Assembly: GCA_045577495.1 (NCBI GenBank) | Contig: JAZNIK010000033.1 | Location: 1 to 19,892 of the forward strand | Direction of reading: 5' to 3' | Source of the DNA: UMGS1279 sp045577495 | GTDB taxonomy: Bacteria > Bacillota > Clostridia > Oscillospirales > Acutalibacteraceae | Length of the DNA stretch: 19,892 nt | Part shown: piece after piece, positions 1 to 6,484 of the stretch | Numbering within the stretch: position 1 is the first letter of the stretch | Layout of the letters: every line of letters starts with the position of its first letter | Program-made: the position numbers and the translations under genes | The notes under the pieces: generated by a model | Databases searched by the model: none | What the model saw: the letters and a program-made list of their open reading frames with translations, nothing else | Told to the model about the DNA's origin: nothing

Positions 1-336
1 TTCGGTACTAACGACTTAACTCAAATGACCTTCGGCTTCAGCCGTGACGATGCCGGTAAGTTCCTTTCCGCTTACTATGACACCAAGATTTACGAGAACG
101 ATCCCTTCGCTAAGCTCGACCAGACCGGCGTTGGTAAGTTAATGGATATGGCTGTTACTATGGGTAAGGCTACCCGTCCTGCAATTCACTGCGGTATCTG
201 CGGTGAGCACGGCGGCGACCCCGTTTCCGTAGAGTTCTGCCACAAGATCGGCCTCGACTACGTATCTTGCTCACCCTTCCGTGTGCCCATCGCACGCCTC
301 GCCGCCGCTCAGGCTGCAATTAAGGATATGAAATAA
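1..336 (+). CDS. ppdK: Pyruvate, phosphate dikinase, C-terminal end (partial)
   Basis: Only the last 111 codons are present; the reading frame is open from base 1, so the gene begins outside the window. The product interconverts pyruvate, ATP and phosphate with phosphoenolpyruvate, AMP and pyrophosphate in the cytoplasm, linking glycolysis and gluconeogenesis in many anaerobes. The visible part is the end of the PEP/pyruvate-binding TIM barrel: FGTNDLTQMTFGFSRDD at the start, then GICGEHGGDP with the conserved cysteine and glycines, then VSCSPFRVPIARLAAAQAA. These are hallmark motifs of PpdK rather than of PEP synthase or enzyme I of the PTS, which share the fold. It ends normally at TAA and is followed 18 bases later by a strong terminator. 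Its last 27 coding bases are duplicated at 781-807. Confidence 0.96.
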   Translation, partial: FGTNDLTQMTFGFSRDDAGKFLSAYYDTKIYENDPFAKLDQTGVGKLMDMAVTMGKATRPAIHCGICGEHGGDPVSVEFCHKIGLDYVSCSPFRVPIARLAAAQAAIKDMK

Positions 337-337
337 T
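310..337 (+). repeat. 28-nt direct repeat, copy 1 (ppdK 3' end)
   Basis: This copy encodes the last residues of PpdK (QAAIKDMK) plus the stop. It matches 781-808 at 27 of 28 positions. The single difference is a synonymous third-position change (GCA versus GCT for alanine). Confidence 0.85.
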
Positions 338-354
338 TCATAACCAAATAAACA

Positions 355-390
355 AATTATCCCCACCGAGCAATCGGTGGGGATAATTTT
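355..390 (+). terminator. Rho-independent terminator of ppdK
   Basis: A 15-bp perfect stem (355-369 with 374-388) has a GCAA tetraloop and a GC-rich core CCCCACCGA, and is followed by a short T run. It lies 18 bases after the ppdK stop. Confidence 0.9.
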
Positions 391-397
391 AAGTCTG

Positions 398-426
398 TTG
401 CAAATAAATTGACTATATGATATAAT
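398..426 (+). promoter_or_regulatory. Sigma-A-type promoter for the 100-aa gene
   Basis: TTGCAA at 398-403 and a perfect TATAAT at 421-426 are separated by 17 bases. They sit just upstream of the ribosome binding site at 440-444 and the ATG at 453. Confidence 0.65.
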
Positions 427-452
427 TGAAAAAAACTTCGAGGTTGCCTGTT

Positions 453-755
453 ATGAAAGAAATTATTTTAAGTGCTGATGGAGACAGCGTTATTTATTTA
501 GTTCCCGATACCGTTGCAGACAATTTGGGTGAATATTGTATTGAGTTTTGCGACAATTGGCTTTGGAAAAGTCCTGATGCAAAACATTATAGAAAAGGGC
601 CTGGCGTTTGCTATGATGAGTCGGACTTTATTGACTATTTAAACAAGTATATATTCCCAGAGCAAAAGTCTGTTTTAGTGAGAAATCTTGGCTGGACTAA
701 TCTTGGAAAAAATCTTCCATCCGAGTATAAATCTCTCCCTTACTTCAACTTTTAA
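453..755 (+). CDS. Hypothetical protein, 100 aa
   Basis: I do not recognise this protein. It is a small soluble protein (MKEIILSADGDSVIYLVPD at the N-terminus) with an aromatic, acidic central part (CDNWLWKS, then KHYRKGPGVCYDES) and no signal peptide or membrane segment. The ATG at 453 is preferred over an in-frame TTG at 426 because a GAGG motif lies 9 bases upstream of it and the TTG overlaps the -10 box. It has its own promoter and sits between two copies of the ppdK 3' end, so it may have been inserted there. Its 3' end runs into a 15-nt sequence (755-769) that recurs at 4995-5009. Being a real gene is likely given promoter, ribosome binding site and composition, but function is unknown. 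Confidence 0.65.
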   Translation: MKEIILSADGDSVIYLVPDTVADNLGEYCIEFCDNWLWKSPDAKHYRKGPGVCYDESDFIDYLNKYIFPEQKSVLVRNLGWTNLGKNLPSEYKSLPYFNF

Positions 756-769
756 TTTCCCTCTTTTGC
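746..769 (+). repeat. Short dispersed repeat, copy A
   Basis: The core ATTTCCCTCTTTTGC (755-769) is identical to 4995-5009. The match extends leftwards with a 2-nt gap (CAA-CTTTT) to 4984. The two copies flank the methyltransferase/nuclease operon in the same orientation. Confidence 0.55.
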
Positions 770-780
770 TGATAGCGACA

Positions 781-808
781 CAGGCTGCTATTAAGGATAT
801 GAAATAAT
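781..808 (+). repeat. 28-nt direct repeat, copy 2 (ppdK 3'-end remnant)
   Basis: It repeats 310-337 with one synonymous difference and keeps the frame and stop of QAAIKDMK. Immediately upstream, the same frame reads LIATQ, which lines up with LAAAQ in PpdK. The similarity may therefore run a little further as diverged coding sequence. There is no gene here, so this is a fragment. Confidence 0.8.
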
Positions 809-891
809 ATTTTATTTTTGTTATGGGACAAAGTATTTTAGCGTGAACACTTAAAATAAAATGACCTTGATTCCCTACAAAAACTAAAATT

Positions 892-925
892 ATCCGCCCG
901 AATTTTTCGGGCGGATTTTTCTCTT
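892..925 (+). terminator. Rho-independent terminator after the ppdK-end remnant
   Basis: An 11-bp perfect stem (892-902 with 906-916, core CCGCCCGAA) has a 3-nt loop and a T-rich tail. It differs in sequence from the terminator at 355-390, although both follow a copy of the ppdK 3' end. Confidence 0.88.
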
Positions 926-941
926 TATGAATCAAATACTA

Positions 942-970
942 TTGAATAATCTTTTTTTATATGGTATACT
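942..970 (+). promoter_or_regulatory. Sigma-A-type promoter of the restriction-modification operon
   Basis: TTGAAT at 942-947 and TATACT at 965-970 are 17 bases apart, about 35 bases before the ATG of the first methyltransferase. No controller-protein (C-box) repeat was seen. Confidence 0.65.
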
Positions 971-1005
971 AAAAAATATATAATTATTGATTAGGAGGGT
1001 TGGCT

Positions 1006-2079
1006 ATGTCGGTTTTTACTGGATTATCGTTATTTTCAAGTGCAGGCATCGCAGAATTGAATTTGCGTCCATACATTAACTTTGTTTTAGCCAACGAAAT
1101 TATTCCTATTCGTGCTGAAGTACATAAGTTTTGGCATCCTAGTACCGATATGATTTGCGGAGACATTACCGATTATAATATAAAAAAACAAATTGTAAAA
1201 GTTGCTAATGAAAAAAAAGTGAACTTTATTCTCGCGACCCCACCGTGTCAAGGTGTATCTCTTATAGGTAAGAATAAACGGAACGAACAGTTTTTAGATG
1301 ATCCTCGTAACTTTTTAATATTTCATGCATTAGAGATTGTTGATAGAATTAACCCTGATGTTGTTGTGATTGAAAACGTTGACCGATTTTTAAAAATGCA
1401 ATTTCCCCACAATGGTTCTTATGCTAGTATAGATGTTATTTTAAAAGAAAAATATGCTGGGATTTATTCTGTTAATACTAAAATATACAATGCCGCTGAT
1501 TTTGGTGTGCCACAGTCGAGAAAAAGGTGTATCATTGTTCTAACAAAACCTTCGATTAATTTTGTTGAGCCTCAAAAAAGCAACAAACAAATCACCGTTC
1601 GCGAAGCTATAGGGCACCTTCCATCTTTAGAATCTGGACAACGGTCAAATATTAAAAACCATAACGCTAGAAAACATCCCGATTCACATATTCTTTATAT
1701 GCAACATACACCAACAAATAAATCCGCGTTTCAAAACGAAATCTATTTCCCAAAAAAGAAAGATGGCAGTAGAATTACGGGGTATCCATATACTTATAAA
1801 AGGATTGACTGGGACAAACCAGCTCCAACTATTACTATGAGAAGCGATACCATTTCTACAACACATAGTGTGCATCCTGGAAGATTGCTTCCCAACGGTC
1901 TTTTTAGTGATGCTAGAGTTCTTACTTTGCGAGAACTTTTTATTCTAAGTTCTATCAATCCAGATATTGATGTTCCTGAATTCGCATCCGAAAATCAAAT
2001 ACGCTATTTCATCGGCGAAGCAGTCCCACCATTACTTATGGAGAGTATTTGTAAAAATATAAAGAAGGGTGACAAATGA
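1006..2079 (+). CDS. DNA (cytosine-5-)-methyltransferase, first of pair (357 aa)
   Basis: This enzyme transfers a methyl group from S-adenosylmethionine to C5 of cytosine in a specific site, protecting DNA from the nuclease encoded downstream. The conserved blocks are in standard order: motif I LFSSAGIAE (9-17), motif IV TPPCQG with catalytic Cys81, motif VI IENV (122-125), motif VIII QSRKR (170-174), a target-recognition region of about 185-300, motif IX RVLTLREL (304-311) and motif X GEAVPPLL (337-344). Motif I has SSAG in place of the more usual FxGxG. The ATG at 1006 is chosen over an overlapping TTG at 1000 because AGGAGGG (993-999) sits 6 bases before it. It overlaps the next gene by 4 bases (ATGA). 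AT-rich codon use (many ATA and AGA codons) differs from the ppdK and nagA neighbours and suggests acquisition. Confidence 0.93.
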   Translation: MSVFTGLSLFSSAGIAELNLRPYINFVLANEIIPIRAEVHKFWHPSTDMICGDITDYNIKKQIVKVANEKKVNFILATPPCQGVSLIGKNKRNEQFLDDPRNFLIFHALEIVDRINPDVVVIENVDRFLKMQFPHNGSYASIDVILKEKYAGIYSVNTKIYNAADFGVPQSRKRCIIVLTKPSINFVEPQKSNKQITVREAIGHLPSLESGQRSNIKNHNARKHPDSHILYMQHTPTNKSAFQNEIYFPKKKDGSRITGYPYTYKRIDWDKPAPTITMRSDTISTTHSVHPGRLLPNGLFSDARVLTLRELFILSSINPDIDVPEFASENQIRYFIGEAVPPLLMESICKNIKKGDK

Positions 2080-3119
2080 ACGGGCTTTCCTTATTTTCAA
2101 GTGCTGGTATAGCAGAAACATACTTCAAAGAAAACAATATAAATATTGTAGTCGCTTCCGAACTTATAGCAAAAAGATGTGCTGTACATTCATGGTTGTA
2201 TAAGGATTGTGAAATGATCTGCGGCGATATTACAGATCCAATTATTTTTAATAAAGTTAAAGATACTGCAATTAGTAAAAACTGTAAATTCCTTTTGGCT
2301 ACACCTCCATGCCAAGGTATGAGTACACTTGGAAAAAAAGAATACACGCAAGATGATAGAAATTATTTGATTTTCTATGTTTTTGATATGATTGATTCTT
2401 GTGATTTTGATTATATACTAATTGAAAATGTACCCAAATTTTTATCAATGTATTTTTCATACAATGGAAAAATAAGATGCTTAATAGATATAATTGAAGA
2501 AAAGTACCGTATCAACTATAACATTGAAACCTATGTGTTAAATGCTAAAGATTACGGAGTGCCACAAAGTCGACCTAGGGGTTTTGTGAAAATTTGGAAA
2601 AAGGGATTAAAGTGGAGTAATCCAGCTATTCAAAAAGAAATCACTTTGAGAGAAGCTATAGGCGATTTACCTTCGCTTAATCCAGGTGAACATAGTGGCA
2701 TCAAATGGCATTATGCAAAAACCCATAATGAAAGAGATATAGACGCTATGCGGCATACGCCTGAAGGTAAATCAGCATTTTTAAATCCTGTGCATTTTCC
2801 AAAAAAGAAAAACGGCGAACGTATGAAAGGTTTTCATAATACCTTTGCTCGTATGCGCTGGAATGAGCCTTGTCCTGCTCGAGCTATGCAAAGCGGAAAC
2901 ATTGGTGGACATAATAATGTTCACCCAGGACAACTACTTTCCGATGGAACTTACAGCGATCCTCGCGTTCTTACTTTACGGGAACTATTTATTGTTTCTT
3001 CTTTACCACCAGATTTAGATTTACCTGAATGGTGCACAGATTCTTTTATACGACAAATAATTGGTGAGGCAATCCCGCCTAGATTGAGTGAAAGTATAAT
3101 TAGAGGTGTTGGCAAATGA
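2076..3119 (+). CDS. DNA (cytosine-5-)-methyltransferase, second of pair (347 aa)
   Basis: This is a clear paralogue of the preceding methyltransferase: GLSLFSSAGIAE (motif I, 3-14), TPPCQG with catalytic Cys79 (motif IV), IENV (116-119), QSRPR (164-168), RVLTLREL (297-304) and GEAIPPRL (330-337). The two proteins align along their whole length but differ in the recognition region (about 170-290). Where the first has KPAPTITM, this one has EPCPARAM. A pair of C5 methyltransferases with different recognition regions beside one nuclease normally means that each modifies one strand of an asymmetric site, as is known for HgaI. The start overlaps the upstream stop (ATGA) and is preceded by AAGGGTG. 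The gene overlaps the nuclease gene in the same way, so the three are translationally coupled. Confidence 0.92.
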   Translation: MNGLSLFSSAGIAETYFKENNINIVVASELIAKRCAVHSWLYKDCEMICGDITDPIIFNKVKDTAISKNCKFLLATPPCQGMSTLGKKEYTQDDRNYLIFYVFDMIDSCDFDYILIENVPKFLSMYFSYNGKIRCLIDIIEEKYRINYNIETYVLNAKDYGVPQSRPRGFVKIWKKGLKWSNPAIQKEITLREAIGDLPSLNPGEHSGIKWHYAKTHNERDIDAMRHTPEGKSAFLNPVHFPKKKNGERMKGFHNTFARMRWNEPCPARAMQSGNIGGHNNVHPGQLLSDGTYSDPRVLTLRELFIVSSLPPDLDLPEWCTDSFIRQIIGEAIPPRLSESIIRGVGK

Positions 3120-4621
3120 TAACTTTGGAAAGGCATATGGAACACAGATGGATTATTGATAAAAATGTAAACTCCAAAGAATTACTTTCAGAGTTTGCGG
3201 TCATAATGAAAGATGTAGCTAATGCACTTGATTTTGATGATATAAAACAATATATTTCTCAAAACGGTATATATCAAGGTAGAAATAATGATGGTTATAA
3301 GATAACTATTGGCGTGAGACTTTTGCAAGCATGCTATTATATGTTTGGATATTCCTTTAATTCTAAAAACGCAAAAAAAGTTTTTATGCCTTCTCCAATG
3401 ACCGTAAATATTTTTTCAACAAATAATCCTAAAATACATACAGAAAATTATTTGGTCAATCTTTTTTCCATGCAATATCCAAATCCTTTTAATCGCACTC
3501 CAAATTGTTTTGAAATATATATTGGTAGATTAATAGTAAAACTTTTATTGGACAAACGAATTGAACAAAAGCTTTATATCGATGAGTGCGTATGGTTTTT
3601 ACCTTTCATAGAAAAAGTCTCCTCAAACATATATGAAGAACTAATTGAAAGTATTATCGAATATCGTAATTTGTCATATGATGAGAAACTTCAAATGTTT
3701 CAGTGCGTTCGCAATTACAACTATCTTTTTTCTAACGTTATGCACGAGATGAATTATTATTTTCTTAGGTTATTTAATGATTTTGGCGTATTATCAATTT
3801 CTCCAGACCCCAACCACAATGATGGTAAAATATTTCGTTTTAAACACGGTAACGGAGAAACATATAGAAATGATGCGTGGAAATCACGTGCTACTTGCTC
3901 TGGTTATGTAAAACTTTCAGAAGAAATTATCGACTCAGCAAAAAAACTAAGCGAAAGATTTTCAGTGTTTGATATTCCCACAAAAGAAAACGATGACTTT
4001 GTGTTATCTAGAAGGGATTGGCTTACAAACCTTTATGAAATTGAGCCATTAGAATATCTTGACTGTATAGGTTCACAAATAAGCCGTCAGAATGAAGTTT
4101 CTGCTATAGTAAATCAAATGATATATGCATCAAAATATGGCAGCCGAGATGGCAAGGAATTTGAATCAGCATTAGAGCCATTTATGGAACTGTTTAGAGA
4201 AACTCGTAATATAGAAATCATTTCTGGTGCAGGTAACACCGATTTGCTTTGCACTATGGAGAATTTCGAAAATGATTCACTGTACAAAATGAACGTTGAC
4301 GCAAAAACAAGAGGAAAAGCGCTAGAAGGTATCAACCCATCTAGAATAACGCGTCACATAGATAAGCACGGTGCTAAATTTTGTGTTGTAGTAGCACCAA
4401 AATTTGCAAGAGGAGTTTCGTATGATATTAAAAACTCTCAAATCGTAACTGTGCGTTCCGAGGATTTTGGAGCTTATTGTTACCGTGAGTGTATTAAATC
4501 CAATGATGGACAAGCGGATTTTTCATCAATTTATAACATAATATCAACGAATTTAGGAACTGATATAACAGAGCATATCCGAGAGCTAACTGCTATGCGA
4601 TATGGTGTGATTTGCGAATAG
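3116..4621 (+). CDS. Restriction endonuclease, PD-(D/E)xK type (501 aa)
   Basis: Inferred to cut the site protected by the two upstream methyltransferases. The C-terminal third carries a plausible PD-(D/E)xK nuclease core: an acidic helix GKEFESALE (346-354), GAGNTDLL with Asp376, then NVDAKTR with Asp395 and Lys397, then RHIDKHGAKFCVVVAPKF (413-430). This spacing and the HGAxFxVVVAPxF strand resemble the cleavage domains of type IIS enzymes such as the MlyI/PleI/BstNBI group. That comparison is from memory, not alignment. The N-terminal 330 residues are rich in helices and presumably bind DNA. The start overlaps the upstream stop; an alternative ATG at 3137, preceded by AAAGG, would shorten the protein by 7 residues. 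Position 3' of two methyltransferases makes the role fairly secure although the target sequence cannot be predicted. Confidence 0.82.
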   Translation: MITLERHMEHRWIIDKNVNSKELLSEFAVIMKDVANALDFDDIKQYISQNGIYQGRNNDGYKITIGVRLLQACYYMFGYSFNSKNAKKVFMPSPMTVNIFSTNNPKIHTENYLVNLFSMQYPNPFNRTPNCFEIYIGRLIVKLLLDKRIEQKLYIDECVWFLPFIEKVSSNIYEELIESIIEYRNLSYDEKLQMFQCVRNYNYLFSNVMHEMNYYFLRLFNDFGVLSISPDPNHNDGKIFRFKHGNGETYRNDAWKSRATCSGYVKLSEEIIDSAKKLSERFSVFDIPTKENDDFVLSRRDWLTNLYEIEPLEYLDCIGSQISRQNEVSAIVNQMIYASKYGSRDGKEFESALEPFMELFRETRNIEIISGAGNTDLLCTMENFENDSLYKMNVDAKTRGKALEGINPSRITRHIDKHGAKFCVVVAPKFARGVSYDIKNSQIVTVRSEDFGAYCYRECIKSNDGQADFSSIYNIISTNLGTDITEHIRELTAMRYGVICE

Positions 4622-4800
4622 GTTTTCTATTTCTTGTTAATCCAATTACTACCTTTCAATCCTCTTTCATCTCGAAAACACTAGAAAAAGAGACGGAAAA
4701 AGGGCGGATCAAAATGAGAGAATTTGAGAGAGTGGTAGAAAAAAGAAATTGTCCTTTTGACGCTAAAAAGGTTTGTCCTGTAACATCTGTCAAGCTTTTT

Positions 4801-4836
4801 AATGACCTCGCCAAGAAATTGGCGAGGTCATTTTCT
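4801..4836 (+). terminator. Rho-independent terminator of the restriction-modification operon
   Basis: A perfect 14-bp stem (4801-4814 with 4819-4832, core GACCTCGCC) has a GAAA loop and a TTTTCT tail. It lies 180 bases after the nuclease stop. Confidence 0.85.
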
Positions 4837-4959
4837 ATCTATTGCAAAAATATTCTTTTTGAATTATAATATCAATGAGGTCATCGTCGCGGACCTGAAG
4901 CGTAGGGTGGTTGGTTGGGGTTTAGGAAGACGTGGAGGAAGCCGAACGGGTGGCCTTTT

Positions 4960-4993
4960 GTTGGTGTGGTTTTACCGCACCAACAATTCTTTT
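4960..4993 (+). terminator. Possible second hairpin terminator
   Basis: GTTGGTGTGG (4960-4969) pairs with CCGCACCAAC (4975-4984), with one G-T wobble and a TTTTA loop. It is followed by ATTCTTTT. The tail is weak, so it could be just a hairpin. Confidence 0.4.
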
Positions 4994-5009
4994 CATTTCC
5001 CTCTTTTGC
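4984..5009 (+). repeat. Short dispersed repeat, copy B
   Basis: The core ATTTCCCTCTTTTGC (4995-5009) is identical to 755-769. Nine bases further on, both copies continue with CACAG and a weakly similar CTGnTAT...AAGG, so a diverged repeat of about 50 bases is possible. The copies flank the 4.2-kb restriction-modification island. Confidence 0.5.
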
Positions 5010-5060
5010 GTACTATACCACAGTCTGATATAAGGTCTGGTATTCTTTTGTTTTGATGCA

Positions 5061-5104
5061 AAAAAATTTAAACGGATGTGTAGAAAATTTCTACACATCC
5101 GTTT
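5061..5104 (-). terminator. Terminator of the nagA-kinase operon
   Basis: A perfect 17-bp inverted repeat (5070-5086 with 5088-5104, core CGGATGTGTAG) is followed on the minus strand by a T run (the A run at 5061-5066). It begins 4 bases after the kinase stop. Read on the plus strand it also has a T tail, so it may work in both directions. Confidence 0.9.
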
Positions 5105-5107
5105 TTG

Positions 5108-6484
5108 TTAATCAAGTTTTGGTAGACTTGCGGCTGCAACCGACTGACCTACGCGGCGGGAGTTCTCATCCGGAATATGAAGTTCAATCTTCTTGGCAAG
5201 TTCTGGGAATTCTTTATCAAGAACTTCCCTTGCACGTTCGAGAAGAATTACTCCACCCTCTCCCGAAGTAACACGGCCCATAATAAGAACGTGTTTAATA
5301 TCATAAAACTCGGTATAATATGCTATTGCATAGCCAAAGTATGCACCGATAGTATCATAGATAGCGGCGGCACGCTCGTCGCCCTCTTTCATAAGGTTCT
5401 GAACTACCTTAAGTTTTTCTGCGGGAGAAAGGCTCTCATCAAGTTCAATACCCGCATAGGGAGCGAGTTTAATAACGCCATCCTGCGAGAAATATTTAAC
5501 TCCGCAGCCATAGTCACCCGACCACTCATCAACCATTGCCTCTTCGCAGAAGTCAACAGGCACAAAAGCAAGTTCGTTAAGCCATCCTGTTATATTGCCC
5601 TGAGGGTCAACATATCCACCCGCCTCACTAGTACCCATTGCGATACCAAGAACGGAATCATCTTCAAGGTCCATAGCGCCTGCAAGGGCAGTAACGTCAC
5701 CATCATTTGCAACCTCAATCGGAATATTTTCGCCGATTTCCTTTGCAACATCAAGATACATATTTTTAACCTTTTTATCAAAGTCTTCATCTGAAACCTT
5801 TAAGAAAAGTGATGCAACCATTATGCGATTATCAACATAAACACCTGCAGAGGATACGCCGATAGCATCAACGCGCGGCATATGTGATGCGGCTGTTTTC
5901 ATAGCACTTAAAATTCCCTCATAGTGATAATCGGGGTCTGAGTTTGTTTTTGGGAACCAAACAACCTCCTCAGAATAAACGCTCTCGCCATTTACAACTG
6001 CGCTTACCTTACGGTCACTTCCGCCGGCATCAAAACCGATACGGCAACCATCAAGATGGCGACCGATAGGTGCTGCTGCAGATTTATCCTTTGGCGCATC
6101 TTCAAGAGCAACACTTAAAACCTCAAACTTCTCTTCATAAACGCGCTCCATAAAGCGAACGTCAAAATCACGAGTTCCGCCATAAGAGAAGGCTTCCTTA
6201 ATTTTATTAGCAACAACTTCGCTACCTGCGATTATAATTTTATAACCGCCCGATACCCACAAAATAGACTTTGCAATGCGCTCAATAAAACGAAAGTTTT
6301 CTTCATCATGGCCTGTGCCATCTTTGAAAATACGGGTTTTGTATGTTGTGGTATAGCCTTTATTACGTTCAACGGCTATAACGATATCCTGCCCATTTTC
6401 TTTAGTTGCCTCGCGCATATCACGGCAAACAAGTGATAACGGCTGAAATTTGGGGTCGAGTTTAGCATTAACCTTAAGCTTCAT
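5108..6484 (-). CDS. ROK-family sugar kinase with long N-terminal extension (458 aa)
   Basis: This is probably a cytoplasmic ATP-dependent sugar kinase of the ROK/hexokinase fold. The kinase part begins near residue 148: GFDAGGSDRK (150-159) is the first phosphate-binding loop, GVSSAGVYVD follows, VANDGDVTALAGAM (258-271) holds the catalytic Asp261, and GIAMGTSEAGGY (280-291) is the second phosphate region. The usual ROK zinc motif (CxCGxxGCxE) is missing; only WSGDYGCG (321-328) is seen there. Residues 1-145 are an extra domain without a motif I recognise, making the protein about 150 aa longer than typical ROK kinases. The start overlaps the end of nagA by 11 bases and a GGAGAA motif lies inside nagA, so the two are coupled. 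Context suggests an amino sugar substrate (N-acetylglucosamine or similar), but this is inference. Confidence 0.82.
   Translation of the reverse strand: MKLKVNAKLDPKFQPLSLVCRDMREATKENGQDIVIAVERNKGYTTTYKTRIFKDGTGHDEENFRFIERIAKSILWVSGGYKIIIAGSEVVANKIKEAFSYGGTRDFDVRFMERVYEEKFEVLSVALEDAPKDKSAAAPIGRHLDGCRIGFDAGGSDRKVSAVVNGESVYSEEVVWFPKTNSDPDYHYEGILSAMKTAASHMPRVDAIGVSSAGVYVDNRIMVASLFLKVSDEDFDKKVKNMYLDVAKEIGENIPIEVANDGDVTALAGAMDLEDDSVLGIAMGTSEAGGYVDPQGNITGWLNELAFVPVDFCEEAMVDEWSGDYGCGVKYFSQDGVIKLAPYAGIELDESLSPAEKLKVVQNLMKEGDERAAAIYDTIGAYFGYAIAYYTEFYDIKHVLIMGRVTSGEGGVILLERAREVLDKEFPELAKKIELHIPDENSRRVGQSVAAASLPKLD

Larger units (their letters stand above)
4622..5107. other. Non-coding region after the restriction-modification operon
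   Basis: I see no convincing gene in these 486 bases. They hold three hairpins (4801-4832, 4960-4984, 5070-5104) and a short dispersed repeat at 4984-5009. Between about 4880 and 4960 there is an island clearly richer in G than its surroundings (for example GGTGGTTGGTTGGGG). It could be a scar of foreign DNA. An open frame from 4714 (51 codons) runs through the first terminator and is not called. Confidence 0.6.

Noticed and set aside
4714..4869. 51-codon open frame (MREFERVVEKRNCPFDAKKV...) after the nuclease gene
   Set aside because: It has an ATG and a weak AGGG upstream, and a CPFDAKKVCP segment that looks protein-like. But it runs straight through the perfect terminator stem at 4801-4832, and I recognise no family.
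5177..5794. 205-codon plus-strand open frame opposite the ROK-type kinase
   Set aside because: It is antisense to a clear kinase gene, lacks a ribosome binding site and shows no family features.
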